Part shown: positions 1-13,700 of the stretch, one piece after another | Layout of the letters: each line of letters begins with the position of its first letter | How positions within the stretch are numbered: the first letter of the stretch is position 1 | NCBI GenBank assembly: GCA_023333565.1 | Contig: JAJKFH010001865.1 | Span: 1,488,001-1,552,000 of the forward strand | Reading direction: 5' to 3' | From: Puffinus mauretanicus | Lineage: Eukaryota; Chordata; Aves; Procellariiformes; Procellariidae | DNA: 64,000 nucleotides | Position numbers and translations under genes: made by a program | The notes under the pieces: generated by a model | The model's database searches: none | Told to the model about the DNA's origin: nothing | What the model saw: only the letters and a program-made list of their open reading frames with translations

Positions 1-1702
1 TTTCACAGAAGTAGCCCCTAATATTCATAAATCTGCTAATAATCGTAGGATTTTCAAAAAAGTTCTCAGTAAATTTCTCCCATTTATAATTTATAACAAT
101 CACACGAAGGTTGCCATTTTAAACAAAAAATGTCTCTTATGTGGACCTTCAAGTGAATCAACCAGAATCACCAGTCCTTTTGAAAAGATGATACGTGATG
201 CAAAAGCTGCCTTTTTAAGTCACTCTTCTGTTCTTCATTTTGAAGTCAGACACTAGTGCTAAGCATTCTGCTTGCATTGGCAACAATTCAAAATGAAGGT
301 AAACAACTTTCACTCTGTTAGGTAGAAGTTCCTTATTCATCCAAGATGTGTTTAACCTTTAGTTTCAAAGAGAAGGTGACCAGTTCAATATGAAAAATTA
401 ATCTTCTAAGCAGGTGACTCTTCCCTAGCGCGACAGTTTTGCGTGCCGTTCAGATTTAACGTACAAGGTCGGCACGATCGCTCCTTTGTGCAGACGTTAT
501 GCTAACCAGTTGGTTGAGGCCCCTTGGGCTTGCCAGGCAATCTGATAAAACAGTCCTTCCAGTTACGGCTACAAATTGCAGGCTCTTCCTAAGTCCTGCA
601 GTAAATCTTTCAGCTACACTGGGTGGTGTTCAGCAGCCATTACCTGTAACATATGCTCTCGGTGTGTACACCGTCAAGCAAACGCGCGCCGTTCTAGTAT
701 TTGAGTACGTGGGGACTCAAAATCGTGTCATGCATTTTCTAGGGTGAGTGCCACCAGGCCCAAAGTCGCAAATTTTAGACTAGCAGTGTAGGTGCAATCC
801 AGCCAAAAAGCAAAGACAAACAGAGTAAAATTCAGTATGTGTTGTTTTGAAATTAAAGTTTTGGGTATCTCCCCTTTCAAATGAATGTATTTCTGTGGAA
901 TACTTGACTTTCTTGATTATCATTTTTCCAACAGAAAATCATCCTGTCAGAATTATTTCAACCTACTTTGATATGAATTATTAATTTGAAATTATAATCT
1001 TGCTGCTTTTAGTGAAATGGTGTCTTCCTAATGTGCTGCGAAATTTCAGTCTTATTTTTTGTAATCTGTCAAGCCACTTACACTTTTTATACCAAAGTGT
1101 TTTGTCTTTGAGAAAATTGAGATTTCAATTTGGTGAAACAATTCAGAAACTTAATTTTTCTGTATTATGTAAATTCCAAAGTGATGTTTCTGAACTCAGA
1201 GGAAATGCAAAAATTGACAAGAGGGACTTACAAAAATATTACAGTAATGTTTCAACTTTAATTTGCTTGAACTTCATGTTGTTGTTGAACTCTTTGATAT
1301 CCCAGAAGTATCAGATGAAATAGTGGCTTTTCCCTGGTTTATGAATTAATGTTGTTTTTTCTCTTGAAATAATTATTTGCTGCTGCTTAATTTTAAACCA
1401 GCATGTTTTCATGTTCCCTCCATGGCCAAGCATCAGTCATACAATTTAAATAATGAAGCCAGGCATTAAAGACACATCTTTTTAAAAGAGAGTATTGTGA
1501 AGGATCCAAATAAAAAGGGCAGGGCCTTCTTGTTGTTAATTCTGTCATGCATATAATGGAAACATTACTGAAATGTGTGATTAAAGTAAGGCAAAGAATA
1601 TCTGGCAATTACTCAAAAAAGAAAAAAAGTGACTCAAGTTTTTAGTTTTATTTGTCCATCGTCTTTTACTTAATCTGAAAACTTTTTTTTTTCCAATTAC
1701 AG
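1..1702 (+). other. SPIRE1: SPIRE1 intron upstream of the microexon (partial)
   Basis: This is the 3' part of the intron before the 35-nt exon. It is AT-rich and carries stops in all frames, apart from a CpG-rich pocket at about 421-749 described separately. The last part, about 1640-1702, has a T-rich tract ending in a clean polypyrimidine-AG acceptor (ccaattacag at 1693-1702). The intron start and the GC-rich first coding exon expected for a SPIRE gene are outside the window. I recognise no transposable element here. Confidence 0.75.
421..749 (+). promoter_or_regulatory. CpG-rich pocket with donor-like 3' end
   Basis: About 20 CpG dinucleotides fall in roughly 300 bases, while the flanking kilobases have almost none. 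Clusters occur at about 428-480 (gcgcgac, ggtcggcacgatcgc) and 680-715 (aaacgcgcgccg). An ATG at 499 opens an 82-codon frame that ends at 747 and resembles no protein I know. The frame overlaps a strong splice-donor match, AGG|GTGAGT, with GT at 744-745. If the pocket were a first exon ending at 743, the 499 frame would meet a stop one codon into the microexon at 1703, so the 82-codon frame is probably not the purpose. It could be an alternative untranslated first exon or promoter, a CpG-rich enhancer, or a young insertion that has not lost its CpGs. The sequence alone does not decide. Confidence 0.3.
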
Positions 1703-1737
1703 ATAAATCGGGCCGTTTACACTGCACAGAAATGGAG
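1703..1737 (+). CDS. SPIRE1: SPIRE1 coding microexon, KIND domain
   Basis: This 35-nt exon lies between a polypyrimidine tract plus acceptor (ccaattacag, AG at 1701-1702) and a near-consensus donor (GAG|GTAAGA, GT at 1738-1739). Its first two bases complete a codon from the previous exon. It then reads KSGRLHCTEME and ends in phase 0. The next exon starts VIESLGII, so the joined protein reads ...[13 protein letters not shown]. From memory, vertebrate Spire proteins have a matching Cys-x-Glu-x-Glu stretch directly before V-I-(E/Q)-S-L-G, which is the main support. The peptide belongs to the early KIND domain, the fold that binds the C-terminal tail of formin-2-type formins. At 35 nt, skipping it would shift the frame. 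The call rests on splice signals, phase and family recall; no alignment was run. Confidence 0.85.
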
Positions 1738-1739
1738 GT

Positions 1740-4700
1740 AAGAGAAGTATTTTTTGTTCTCTGCTAGTGCTGATTTAGCTCAGCTCTTTTTCATTAATTT
1801 ATAGTGTAAATGTGGTACATTTCTAGCGTGGAGTTATCATTGTAAAGTTGTACTGTGAAATGTGTGTTGTGTTTATGACTTTCATTAATAGCTGCATAAA
1901 TGTTTCTTAACATGGGATATTTAGTCTTAAGTTCAGAAACAGAGGAAAGAAAAGCCATGTGGTTTTCCAAAAACAACGTTAAAGAGATGTTATGCAGCCA
2001 ATGTAATCTTGTTTGATATTAATTTCTTTAAAATACATATTTTTAGCAGAATATTTTATTTTAGATAATTTCTGTTGGGATAAATTATCTTGTTATACTT
2101 ACTTTAGAAAGTACTAGTAGGTCATGGAATAAATACTTAGTGTTTATGGAATGGCTTGGTGATTTTTGACAACCCAAGAATTTGGATGAAGGCAGAGAAG
2201 ACAAGTGATCTCAGGGTTGTTTGTCCATCTAAAGACATACCGATTTCAGATACTTTTACTATTTCCTTTGATTTACCACTTGGCAATATTTTGGGGCCCA
2301 AGAAATATTGTTTTATATGTTGCCGGGGGAGCAACAGAAACACAAATCCAGTTAAATCTGCTTGATTTTTATCTTGACCATTGTTTGCCTCTGTATTTTT
2401 GATACTAGGCTGTGACTAGTGTTGTAAGAATGTTCAAATTATCGTTTTGTCAGATTAATAGATTTAATCCAAGACTGAAAAGAAAACTAAGTAGAATGTC
2501 TTGTTAAACAAGATGTGGACTCATAGTATAATTTTTATTATCATACAGAGAAAATAATATAGTCTACACCTTAAATAAATTTTTTCCAGCAATAAATACA
2601 ATTTCTGTCTCCTTTGCAGGGCAGTCTCTTCTCACTGCCTTTGAACTTTCTTTGAAATGTAAAACTGAGTTTTTGCTTCAACTGTTTCATCGGTACCTCA
2701 GGCTGAGCCTGGAGATGGGGCAAGTGCATGCACTTTAATTGGCGGGTTGTCTGTTTTCTCATCAATAATACATATGAAGGTGACAAACTGCTGTTACTGA
2801 ATGGTTTATACATAGATAAACTGTGCATGAAAATGGCTGGTTTAAAGATAAAATGAAAGGTCAGCTAATTCAACTAGAAATGATAAAATGCTAAGGCCAT
2901 CCAGATTTTTGCAAGGATTAATAATAATAATGGTAAAGGAAATGTCCTTTCTGCAGGGTACAATATGAGGAGTAATTCCTAACTGATGTAAGTACAGAAA
3001 TTGGAAGTAGGCACATTTTGTTTCTTTGCGTGGTTCAATTTAAGCAAATGCATCCTGGTTTTGTTTCAGCATTTGTAAAATCTCAGTTTATAAATCTAGT
3101 ACCTTATTTACAAATGATAATCTAGTGTATCATTTGCTTTGCATACTAAATATTGTTTACAATTTTGCTTTGCGTTTTTTAACGGAAGGTAATGAAAGGC
3201 CCTAACGCTAAAAATACAGATAATAATAAACTCCTGTTAAAATATTTTTAACAAAACATAAAATATTTCATTTTGGGAAAGTAAAAGTACTTTTGTTTCA
3301 AATGAAAATGTCTAGTGAGAGTCAGTTGGATATGTTATTCTTTATCGTCCATGGGAAAAGAGTTTTTTAATTTTGATCTTTTTAAAATATTTTTTGTTGA
3401 TGGTTGGAAAGAAAAGCAGATTAGAATTTCCCATGAGACAGAGGCTTCATTTTAAATTGTCTCTAATAAGCAGCACTGTGACCATTAGCATATTGACTCT
3501 TCTGTTTATCTTTGTCATCTTGAAGGAGGCTGTGAAGGAGTCAGTGGCTTTTTACTCCTCCAAAATTCCTTTGGGGCTACAGCTTTAGACTTGGAGTTGA
3601 TGATGTTTGTGTTTTTCAGAACTAGGAATTCAGCAGAGACAGCCCGTCTCACTTTTTTGATTCCTGTGGAAAAGAGTGTGGCCTGATTGAATGTATGTGG
3701 GAAACTTCTTAAAATCGTAACTAATAACAAGCATCACGTTTTTGCAAAACATGTAAACTATCCTGAATTGGTACACCGTTTGTTTCAAGCTAGCAATATG
3801 AGTGGTGTGCCAAGTTCAGAGTCCAGATGCCATAGCCATAATAGGAAGACGGGAGTATGGAATAAGCTGGCCTTATTTAATCTGCATCTGCCTATGACTC
3901 TGTTACGTACATAATGATAGCACTCCTTAGTTGTCCCAACCGAGGTGGTGAAGATTATATAAAATATGCCAGCCTTATTTGTAAACATTTAGTACTCGTA
4001 TAGAAAGTATTCTATGAATGCTAAGTGATTCCTATGTAGGAGGGTTTAATTGCCATGTATTTGAAAAGACCCACCTAACTGAGCACAGGCCTGTTGTGTA
4101 TGATTAATGTAGGTAATCAGTATCTATGCTAATATAAAGATATATTCAACCTCTCACACTTGTTTAAAAGTCAGAAATGAATTAAATAGCATGTCCCAAA
4201 CAACGGTGAATAAATTGTTCAACACCATTCAGCTCATGTCAAATCACAAAAGGAATCAATTGTAGAAATGTTTTAGGGAGACTTTGTGTACTCTGTATGC
4301 AAATTCTACTAATGAGCTATCAGTTATATGTATCTCTAATTATTAAAAATCTTAACATACGGTGAAAATTATAGTACTTGTCTATGGAGCTAAAATTGCT
4401 TTTTTTTTACCTTTTCATTGGGAACTTGAAATATTGACTATATTTCAGGTAATAATTTAGGGAAATAAATATATAGGTTAGAAGGATACTGTGTTCGCTT
4501 TGGTACAAATAAGAATATGCTTGTTAGTTCATTGTATTGATGCAAACAAAATCAACCATCTCTCTCATGCTGATGAAAATTAGAGCATGTATTTAATAGC
4601 ACAGAATGTTAGGATTTCAAAAGAGGTGTCATAATTTTGCGTTAAAAATAATGCCACACCTATATTAAAGTGTGTACCTGCTCAAAATCCAAGCAGTATA

Positions 4701-7700
4701 AAATGGGTGTATTTAGCATACACACTAATATCTAGGATTCATTTTTCTTATCCCTGTTGAGTGTAAACAAAAGTAACATTCTGATTGAGGGGTAATTGCT
4801 TAGCAAACAATCCTTGTCATGCACAGTGATAATCACTTCATTCTACTTCCTGAGCATTAACCTTACAGTGACAAGGGAGAAGAAATGTCACTGCACAGAG
4901 GACAGGCAAAAATGTTTTTATGAGAATCATTTCTCTTAGTAAAATATGACGGAGTGTGACTTCCATCAAAATAAATTTTGATTATGCATTGAAAAAATAA
5001 AATTCTGTGTCAATGCTTGGTTACAAATCTGATTCTATTAATTCTATGAAAGCTTTTGATTCCTTGAGCTGTTAAGAGGAGAATTAACAGGAACTCAGGA
5101 TTGCCTTTTAGAAATCAAAGTAGAATCATGCATCTTTTCTTGTGAGCATTAGGTCGTGCTTGAGCGTTATGTGCCAGTTCTGTTAAGTGGAGCGCTCATC
5201 CCTTGCTGATGGAATTATCTCACAGAGAAGCTGCACGTCTAGCCTTTGACGGACCTGTTATTTTAGATACCTGAAAGCCCATTATGCTTGTTCATTGATG
5301 AGGTGGTTCTGTGACAGTCAGTCTGACCTCCAGATTTTCCTGACTTACTTGATAGCCACAAAGAAACAGCTTAACAGACATTTGATTAAATAGTAAACAC
5401 ACAAAAAAGTAGAATTTAGGTTTTGATCTTTTGTGTTTTGTAATGAGCTGCTTTTTCAAGAGGAGCTTTGTTTTTTGTAATTTGTATAAGCGTTTACAGC
5501 ACATTGGGAGGAGGTTGATCTTGGAGGAAAATGGATTTCTGTTGTTTACTTGCTATAAGCTTGGCACATCACCCTTTTCATTCAGCATTTCATTAGGAAT
5601 ACACAGTGAATATTGGGCTGGAAAACTAATAATGAATTTGACTAAGCTGATTTACTGATAGTCAAACCCTGCCATCTGTCCAGAGTCTCTAAGAGAATTC
5701 AACTGTTCCTTGTAAAGGCTTTGTAATTTTGCAGTGTAGTATGATGTCTCTTTAATAATCTACACGCCCTAAAGTCACAAGGATTTATGACGAAATCTTC
5801 ATTCCAGTGATGCCACTGGTAAACCTTTCAATCAGCTGGGGAAGAGTCCAGAGGCAGATTTCAGCCTTGGTCTTCTGACAATTTCAGATAATGGCTGGTG
5901 GAAAACTAGGTCTTGCAGTAACTTTGATACCTCCAGGGAATATTTTGCTGTGAAAAGCACAAATAGCAGAGCATGGAGCATTAAGTTAGGTGGTGGTGGT
6001 GTTTTTTTGATGTTTTCTGTTTGTTTGTTTGTTTTTTTTAAATCTCAAAGCGCAAAAATATTCCTTATGTTGTTACCCTGTGGTAACTACGGAATTACCC
6101 GGTTTTTTCACGAGATTAAATGTGAAAGTTTGCAAATATAGTTTATATGACTCTGAAAGGGATCCGAGAGTGTTGAGAGAATAAGGTAATTTGTACAGGT
6201 CTTTAGTTTTTGCAGAACCCTTTCTATATAAATTCTATTATATTGTGCTTGAGAAGATACCTGTCATATCAATGGCATGCTATCATATCTATGGTAGCTA
6301 TCGTATGTACTGATTGATATGATAGCTATTGTATCAATTAGCTTTAAGGTGCTATTTTTTTAGTAGACCCGTGCCAGTGGACATGTTTGTCTGTCTGTTC
6401 AGACCAAGAGAATAATCTGATTGCTTATTCAAACTGGAGGGAAAAATTAAGCTTTAGATGTTGTTTGCATGCCTACAATTTAATGGCCCTTTGTATTGTC
6501 CTTCTTTGTTGTTGTATATAATAAAAGACAAGTTTAGAGTATCAGTATGAAATGAGACTGCTATGTTTCATACTTTTTTTTTTGCTTGTTATCACAAATA
6601 AATTTTAAGCTACCAAAGTTGTAACTACATTTCTGGTTTGCTAAAGCCCTCAAAGGCTTCTGAGATCGTATGACATTGTTCTTCTATGAAGTCTGCTAAT
6701 TATGAGTTTTCTGCTAGAGATGCTGTGTTTTTCTGCCTCTGTGCTAAGTACCAAATCATTAATAGTAAAAATATAATCCAAACAAGGGGTATGCTTTCTG
6801 GGGATGAATAGAAACCAGGTAATAGTCCTTAGAGTGATTGCATGGAGGGAGCTCTTTGTTATTTCTTGGTGGATTTTGCCTAGGGCAATTCTGAAACTGA
6901 GGTAAAACACACCCCCGGAGTTCAGTAAGTTCAATTTCGGTGGTAAGTTTGAGCTGATAGTGTTGGCTTTTTGATCAATGGGGGACAAAACCCAACCTAA
7001 ACCTTCCATTCTTGAATATGTCTATTCACTCAGAAGTCTAAGATCCGCAATGTAAAAAGCATGCAGAAGATTTACAGGTGATGAGAATAAAGTACATGAA
7101 ATGTAGATTAAATGACAGACGAAAAGCACACCAAGAAGCTGAATCTCTGAAGATTTCCTGTTGTTCACAGCCATTCTTTCCCTGCACCACTTCAATCTAC
7201 ATAGCACTTACACTTGCAGTGATGAAGTTGGGAGTACTGAATAGATTCAATGGGTGGTTTGATTTTTGGGAAGCCAAGGGAAATCGGACTTTAGCACATA
7301 TTTTCTGGGGGAGAGCAAGGAGCACTTTGGTGAACTGGTTAAGTATCCAAATATAATATTGCATTCATTTTGTACTGCATTTTTCCTTCCAGATGTTCTA
7401 CTTTTGATATTGTAGTTATCTCGCTGCAGGACATGAGTAACTTCCTCTGACTGAAGTGGGTATTAGTGGTGTTTTATGAAGAACAAACATCGACTTTTTT
7501 GGTAAAACATTATAGTCCTACTAGATTATTAAATCACCTTAAGAGAGAAAATTGCTCAAATAGACTTTTTGTGTGTGTGTGTTTCTAATTGATCTCTAAT
7601 TTTTCTTATTTCTGGGTGGCTGTGTTTAGTAGTGCTCTCTGACTCTAACATAAAGGCCCTTGAATATCTAAGCAGCATAATTTCAACTATAACATGCATT

Positions 7701-10700
7701 ACTGGATTAGGCTAATTTTAACATAGCTAAGGTAACTTAATTGCTTGTTCATCAGTTTTGAATTTGGTCAGTGGAAGAAAGAAACAGTCAAAGAAAACAG
7801 GAACTCAAGGGAGCTAAACACTTAATTTCACTTCAGCAGTCCAGTTACCAGGTAGCGGTTTCCCACCTTATAATTTAAAAGCAAATGTTGTTTTAAACTT
7901 AACTGTTAAGAAATGAGGCAAGGATTGAAAGATGAAACTAATAATATCTGTAAGTTTATTTTTGAAATGTGAAGAGATTTGAAGTGAGAGAAATAGTTAT
8001 TTATGAATGAGGTGAATCCAGAGTGCTCCCACTTGCTTTGTTTAATTACACCTCAGCTCTTCTTTTCAGTGATAACTTATATTAATGTTGAGTCATTCTA
8101 ACATTCCTGATTTGAATGTGCCTAGAAGTACTGATCTAGTTCATCTAAACCATTCTTGTATGAAGTAGATCATGTTTTAACATATAGATTCTTGTGAGTC
8201 ACTTTACATTTTACACGTGTAGAACCCCCAGCAATTTATACTTGGGAAAATAACATTATGAAAGGCTTTTTTTTAATGCAGCTTTAGCTGACCTAATGCA
8301 GATGAACATGTGGAATTTTTATGAACAAGTAGACAGTGTGGTTAATATTTGTTTAGCCTTTAATTTCTCTTGCCGCCTTCTGCTATCTTGTCTCTCTGCT
8401 GGGAGCAAGAAGAGCTGCTGTTCTCTGGCTGTGAACATGCAGAAGCTTCAGTTATTGGAAGAGAAGGGAGGAGAAATGTGGTGTCCCCTCACAGGATTTC
8501 CAAAGGTTACTCAGGAAAATATTAAGAGTAAAGCTTAATTGGAATTTTAGTCAGATACGCATTTTCAGTAGGTTAATAACAGGGCAGGTCATGGTGGCCA
8601 GTTCAGAAATTCCCAGTAACACTGTCTTTGAGCATTCAAAAATCATAAGGCTTATTCTAGCATATAGTGAGATCAGCAGAAAACAAACTTTTGAAAAGAA
8701 TATGGTTTTTTAGGTTAGTTTCTACGTTTTGGGTAATACATACTCAAATACTTTTTTTTTCTCCTTTGCAGTTCTATGACTGAATGTTTTTCTTCACATG
8801 AACACTAACATGTAGCTTTTTATCTAAATCACTTGACCTGAGAAGTTGAGATGTTAAACAAAGCAGGATTTGCAGTTGATTCGTGAGAGGGGCAGCACTG
8901 CATGCTTTCTTTGGCAGAGAGGATACTGAATCGGTCTTGGGACTCACTGAGGCAAAAAGGAGTTTTTGTTAGTTTTGTACTTTCTTTTGTTTGACTTGAC
9001 ACAGTGCAACTCATTTGAGCTTTTGTTCCAAAGTGAACTTTTTAGCAACTGGTAAGTTTCTGTGCTCCCCATGACTTACCAGTGTGAACATTTTCATCTT
9101 AAACTTTTAAATTTTGTCTGCCACTTACATGTTTGTAATGTCAATCATGGGAAAACAAAGCAAGCTCAAAGATCTCTCCTGAATGGCATGAAGGAAAGAC
9201 TTTAAAAGATATTCAGTGCTGAACTCTTCGATTATCATTTAGTGTTGCTGTGTGCTGTAGCACGTGAAATAAAATACTTTTATTTACCAAAAGAAAATAC
9301 AGAGTGTAAATTGAACATACAGCTAAAACAAAGGGGTGACTGAATTCTAAATGTGTATTTCATCATGTCCCTTTCTTCTATTAACCAGTAGTAATTATGA
9401 AGCACCTGTAATGCTTTTAGTACTTCACCCTCAGCAAGAAGTGAAGGTTAAATAATTAACTAGGACAAGGCAAGCTGTTCACACTTAGTAGATTAACTCC
9501 TGCTTCATTTAAGAAGGTAGGGGTATTCTGTTAAACTGACAGTTTTTCTCTGCCATGTATTCGTCCCTAAGCCTGAAACACCCTTGTCTGAGTCTGCTGT
9601 CACCGTTTCTCATCTGTATTGTACCTTTACTTCCAAGCCTCCCTCTCCTGGTTTTTTTCAAAATCTTTTATAGTTCATTCATTAACTTCCTTTATTTCTG
9701 TTTCTCCCTAACCAAAAAGTTAATCATCTGCTTTTGTGGGTGTGTGTTACTGCCTCTGCCCAGTATTTGATGACTCTCAACGTTGCAAAGATGACCCTCT
9801 GCTCCAAATGTGTTCTTTCACAGCTCCCTGCACTTGTGCTTGTTTCTTCTGTTGGTCCTAGTGGATGTTGAACTGTGACCTGAATTCATTATTTCTCTGC
9901 TATGTATTTCTCATTGTGTCTTTATCTTTCTCTGTTATCTGGACTTGTGATATTAGCGTTATCTTTGACTCACACTCTTTCCTTTCCTCCAGATGCTTGC
10001 CAAATCCTTAATTGCTGTCTGCTAAAAGCACCCCTCTGTTGCCAGGATGATAATTCAGGCTTTGTGGGTTTTTTGTTGGGTTATCTTGGCTAATGCAAAC
10101 TGCCTGTCACCTACTCCTTTCTTGGCAACAATGTAAAATATTTCTTCAAAGTTTTTTGAAAGACTCTTCTCTGCATCGTGGTTTTGGGGTTGCTATATGT
10201 TGCTTTTCTCTTCACCTCTGGCTTGCACATTCAGACTATCTTCTTCCTACTGTTGTTGGTCTGGAGCAGACACTCACTGCAAAGTAAACAAGTTACTCCG
10301 TCTGGTCTGTTCGTTTAGGAAGACGGGCCATTCCTTGTGCTGTGTGTTCTGTTTGCTTTGGAGCAAAGCTCTTGCAAATGTTTCAGAGAACATAGATGAG
10401 AAAAATGTGCGTGGATTCTTCTAAACTATGTATTTCTAACTCCTTCACCATTTGGTGATTGTGAATCAATACTTCCCTTTGAATATACTTTGTAGCATGT
10501 CAGATTACATTTGTTTTTCTGAGCATGTTGCGTGTGCTTGAATATTTGAGTATTTCATTTTTATTCTCGGAGCGAAAGCTGCATGCAATTCCTAGGTCTT
10601 CCACAAATGTTTCATTTAGTTGGGCATGGAGAAAATAAATACAGTTGAAACTGCATGAAAACAGTGAAGTAATTGTGGTCTCTGGTCCTTGACCACCTTT

Positions 10701-13700
10701 TTGCCTTGTAATTTTCCAAAGGGCTGCTCCTGTTTATAACTTTCTGTATTGTTTGCTATTGGAATTTGCTTTAAACCTACAACTAGAAAGGCATGCAGCA
10801 GATAGTTCTTTTCGCTTTTCTTCTTTCTTTTTTTAATCTGTCTATACACTAACAGAAATAATGTTCTTAATGAACTTTGTTGGCTCGAATGTGTTCGTAA
10901 CATCAAGCATTACTTTTTCATAATACTTTTAGTTTTCGTTGTCCAACTTAATGTACTTGAGGACTTCTGCTATGATTTTATTTAATAAACAAACTTTTTG
11001 TTGTAATACATTTTTCTTCAAAATTTTGCCTTTACTTTTGTTAGCTCTTAGTTAGCTTTTTATGCAGATCTGGTAGACAGAGCTAGTGCGGAACCTGGCT
11101 TTCTTTATGCAGAGTCTGGTGCTTTTATTGCACAGTCTAAAGGACATTTGAACAGTAACACTGCATGCTCATGGAGAGTCAGCTGCATGTTTATGCCTTT
11201 AACATTTAAAGCATTGGCACTAGGAAAATGTATTGGAATACAATTTGTTTTTCATGTTTCAGATTCGTTACTGGATGTTAAATAAAAAGTTAATCTGAAA
11301 AATTTAGGTAAGAATTGTTAAATGAGAGAAAGGGAGAAAAACATGCCATTGTGAAGGAGAGAGTTTTATCACTTATTTGGAGGGATTATAGCAAAATTAT
11401 TATTCAATTTAAAGTACTTCATTCTCTTACACAAGGAAAATGTTTGTTTAAAAGTTAAGGTCTTTTTAATCCCTGGACTCCCAGCTTTCTGAAGTGTTGT
11501 CTGCTTGCAGGTTCTGTGAGTTGCCCCAGTGACTTAATTATATGGACACTAGAGTAGGCAAGATGAATGTTTGGTGGGAGAAAATAAATGCTGTTCTCAT
11601 GTTAGAGAAAGAAAAATTAAGTTTGAAGACATCAGGCAAATTGCCCAGTGTAACATTTGGGCTGCATGGCGGAGCCAGCATAGAATCTAGATTATTTAAC
11701 CTTTAATCACAAAACCAAAAATCTTTCTTCAGATTTTAAATATTACTTGAAATAACAAACCCATTACTTTACTACCAAGAAAATACTAATTCCCTTGAGA
11801 GACATTTCATCAAGATACTAGGAATTTACTTTCAGGCTAGGCTATCCCTTTTTTTCTATGTAGATTTCTTAAATACTTTAAAATTCTATAGAAGTAGTAA
11901 CCCATTCTCTTTCAAAATAAATCTCTTATCTTTCAGAGTTATACATGTAGATGTTACCATGCTAGTACAAAAGTAGATTTTACTTTCTATTGTTCACTTG
12001 CTGGCAGTAGATAGACTGAGCTTTGTTCCTACACAGAAGACAAACTTACCCCTAAATTTCTTGTATACATTTCAGACAGAGAAAGCATTTCAAAACTGGT
12101 ATAGAAAGTTTGGGAAAAATTAAAATGAATAGTTTCGTAGAAGAAAAAAGCAAACTTGCGGGGATTTGAAATAGGAGTCATATTTAGGTATGAGAAAAGG
12201 GAAACTATTCCAGTAATACGGGAAAGAAGCATCAAAAACGAATACAGAATAAGGAAGCCTTTCTTTACTGCAGCATTTGGAAAGGCAGTGAAACAAATGA
12301 GGTATATTGTCATTAAAATGTGGATGAAATAATGTTTAGCTTCACAGTGTGGTAATACTCTAGTAATAAGTAGTAGGAAAGAAAACTTGAAGGAAAAAAA
12401 ATCCGTTAGAAGTGAGCAAGCTAGTGGTCCTAAAAACAGAATTCCATTTCACAAAATCGGCTTCAGAGGACTGGTATCATTTTTCAGCAGATGTATCATG
12501 AACAAAGATATAATCATTAAAACCAGCCCGAACTTCACTGTGGGTTTATGGTGCAACACAGTGTTTCGGTATTCTTCTAGCATTTCAAATAGCATATTGA
12601 AACACAAAGTGTCAAATTAATGAGATTCCAAGCACTTTCCTGTCAGTGGCTCATCCTTTTGTTTTTGAAAAAGGCAGCTTGTATATGTATGAAGATCTTG
12701 GTTCTTCAATCTTATGTCTGTGTGAGTATCTAGATAGATGGATTTTACCAGACAATGGGCACTGCAGCAGATACTGTCTTGCATTTCCTATCTTGGCATG
12801 GAAACTTGGACGTTATGGATTAACGGACAATTGTATTTGTATTTTTGTTGTGTATAACTAAAAGATCCTGTTCACCAAAGGTGGCTAAATTTATGTGACA
12901 CTGGGGTTTTTGTTTGACGTGGCCTATTACAGGTTTTATAAAGTGACTGTGAAAGCAAGTTTTCAAAAAGCTTTCAGGATAGAAGTCAGAAAGTGTTGAT
13001 TGCTGTGCTTTTTCCCTGTTTAATGGCTATAGGGACAAAGAACATCAGCTGCTTCAGGCTGTATTATGGTTACAACCTCTGTGGCTTTGATGCAATGAAA
13101 CTGGGAATTGTTACGCTTCAAAATAAAAAGCCCTTCTAACATCAGTTGTACAGAAACTACAAAACAGAGTATTGTTTTCCTCAAAAATTGTGGTTTTTTT
13201 TTTTATAGTCCCAATCCCATATTCAAAGCGACTACATGTGTAATTACATTTACACTGATAGATAAATTTGAATGAGAAAAAATACTTTGTCTCTCAGTGA
13301 TAGTTCCCATGTCATTCAGGACCTGGGTTATTGTGCACCACCGACACACATGACCAGAGATTCTTACAGTGCTCATCCAAGCTGTTCTGTTGTGGCTCCC
13401 TGTGATGTGCAGAAGATCTAGTTAAGAGCATGTCCATCCCTCTGAATCACCCAGCATAACAGGAACTGTGTATTATGGATGTGTTCTTTTCTGAATTTAC
13501 TTTTTTATGATTCATTCTGTTGGAATGATCTTGACTCACTTCTACTACTCTTTTACATCCCTTTCTTCCTTAAAATAATTATTTTCTAATTACTTTGCCT
13601 GTCACCTCTTAGTGCTAGACCTCTTCAGCAATCTACCTTCTGAGAACAGCCTCCTCAAAGCATACTTCTTGTCATCCACCCACACTCTGAGTATCTCTGC

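Noticed and set aside
499..747. 82-codon frame starting at an ATG in the CpG pocket
   Set aside because: Not recognised as any protein, and splicing at the 743 donor to 1703 would hit a stop at once in this frame. Kept only as part of the CpG-pocket observation.
6650..7009. 119-codon minus-strand frame
   Set aside because: No domain, no splice or promoter context; length is within what chance gives in 64 kb.
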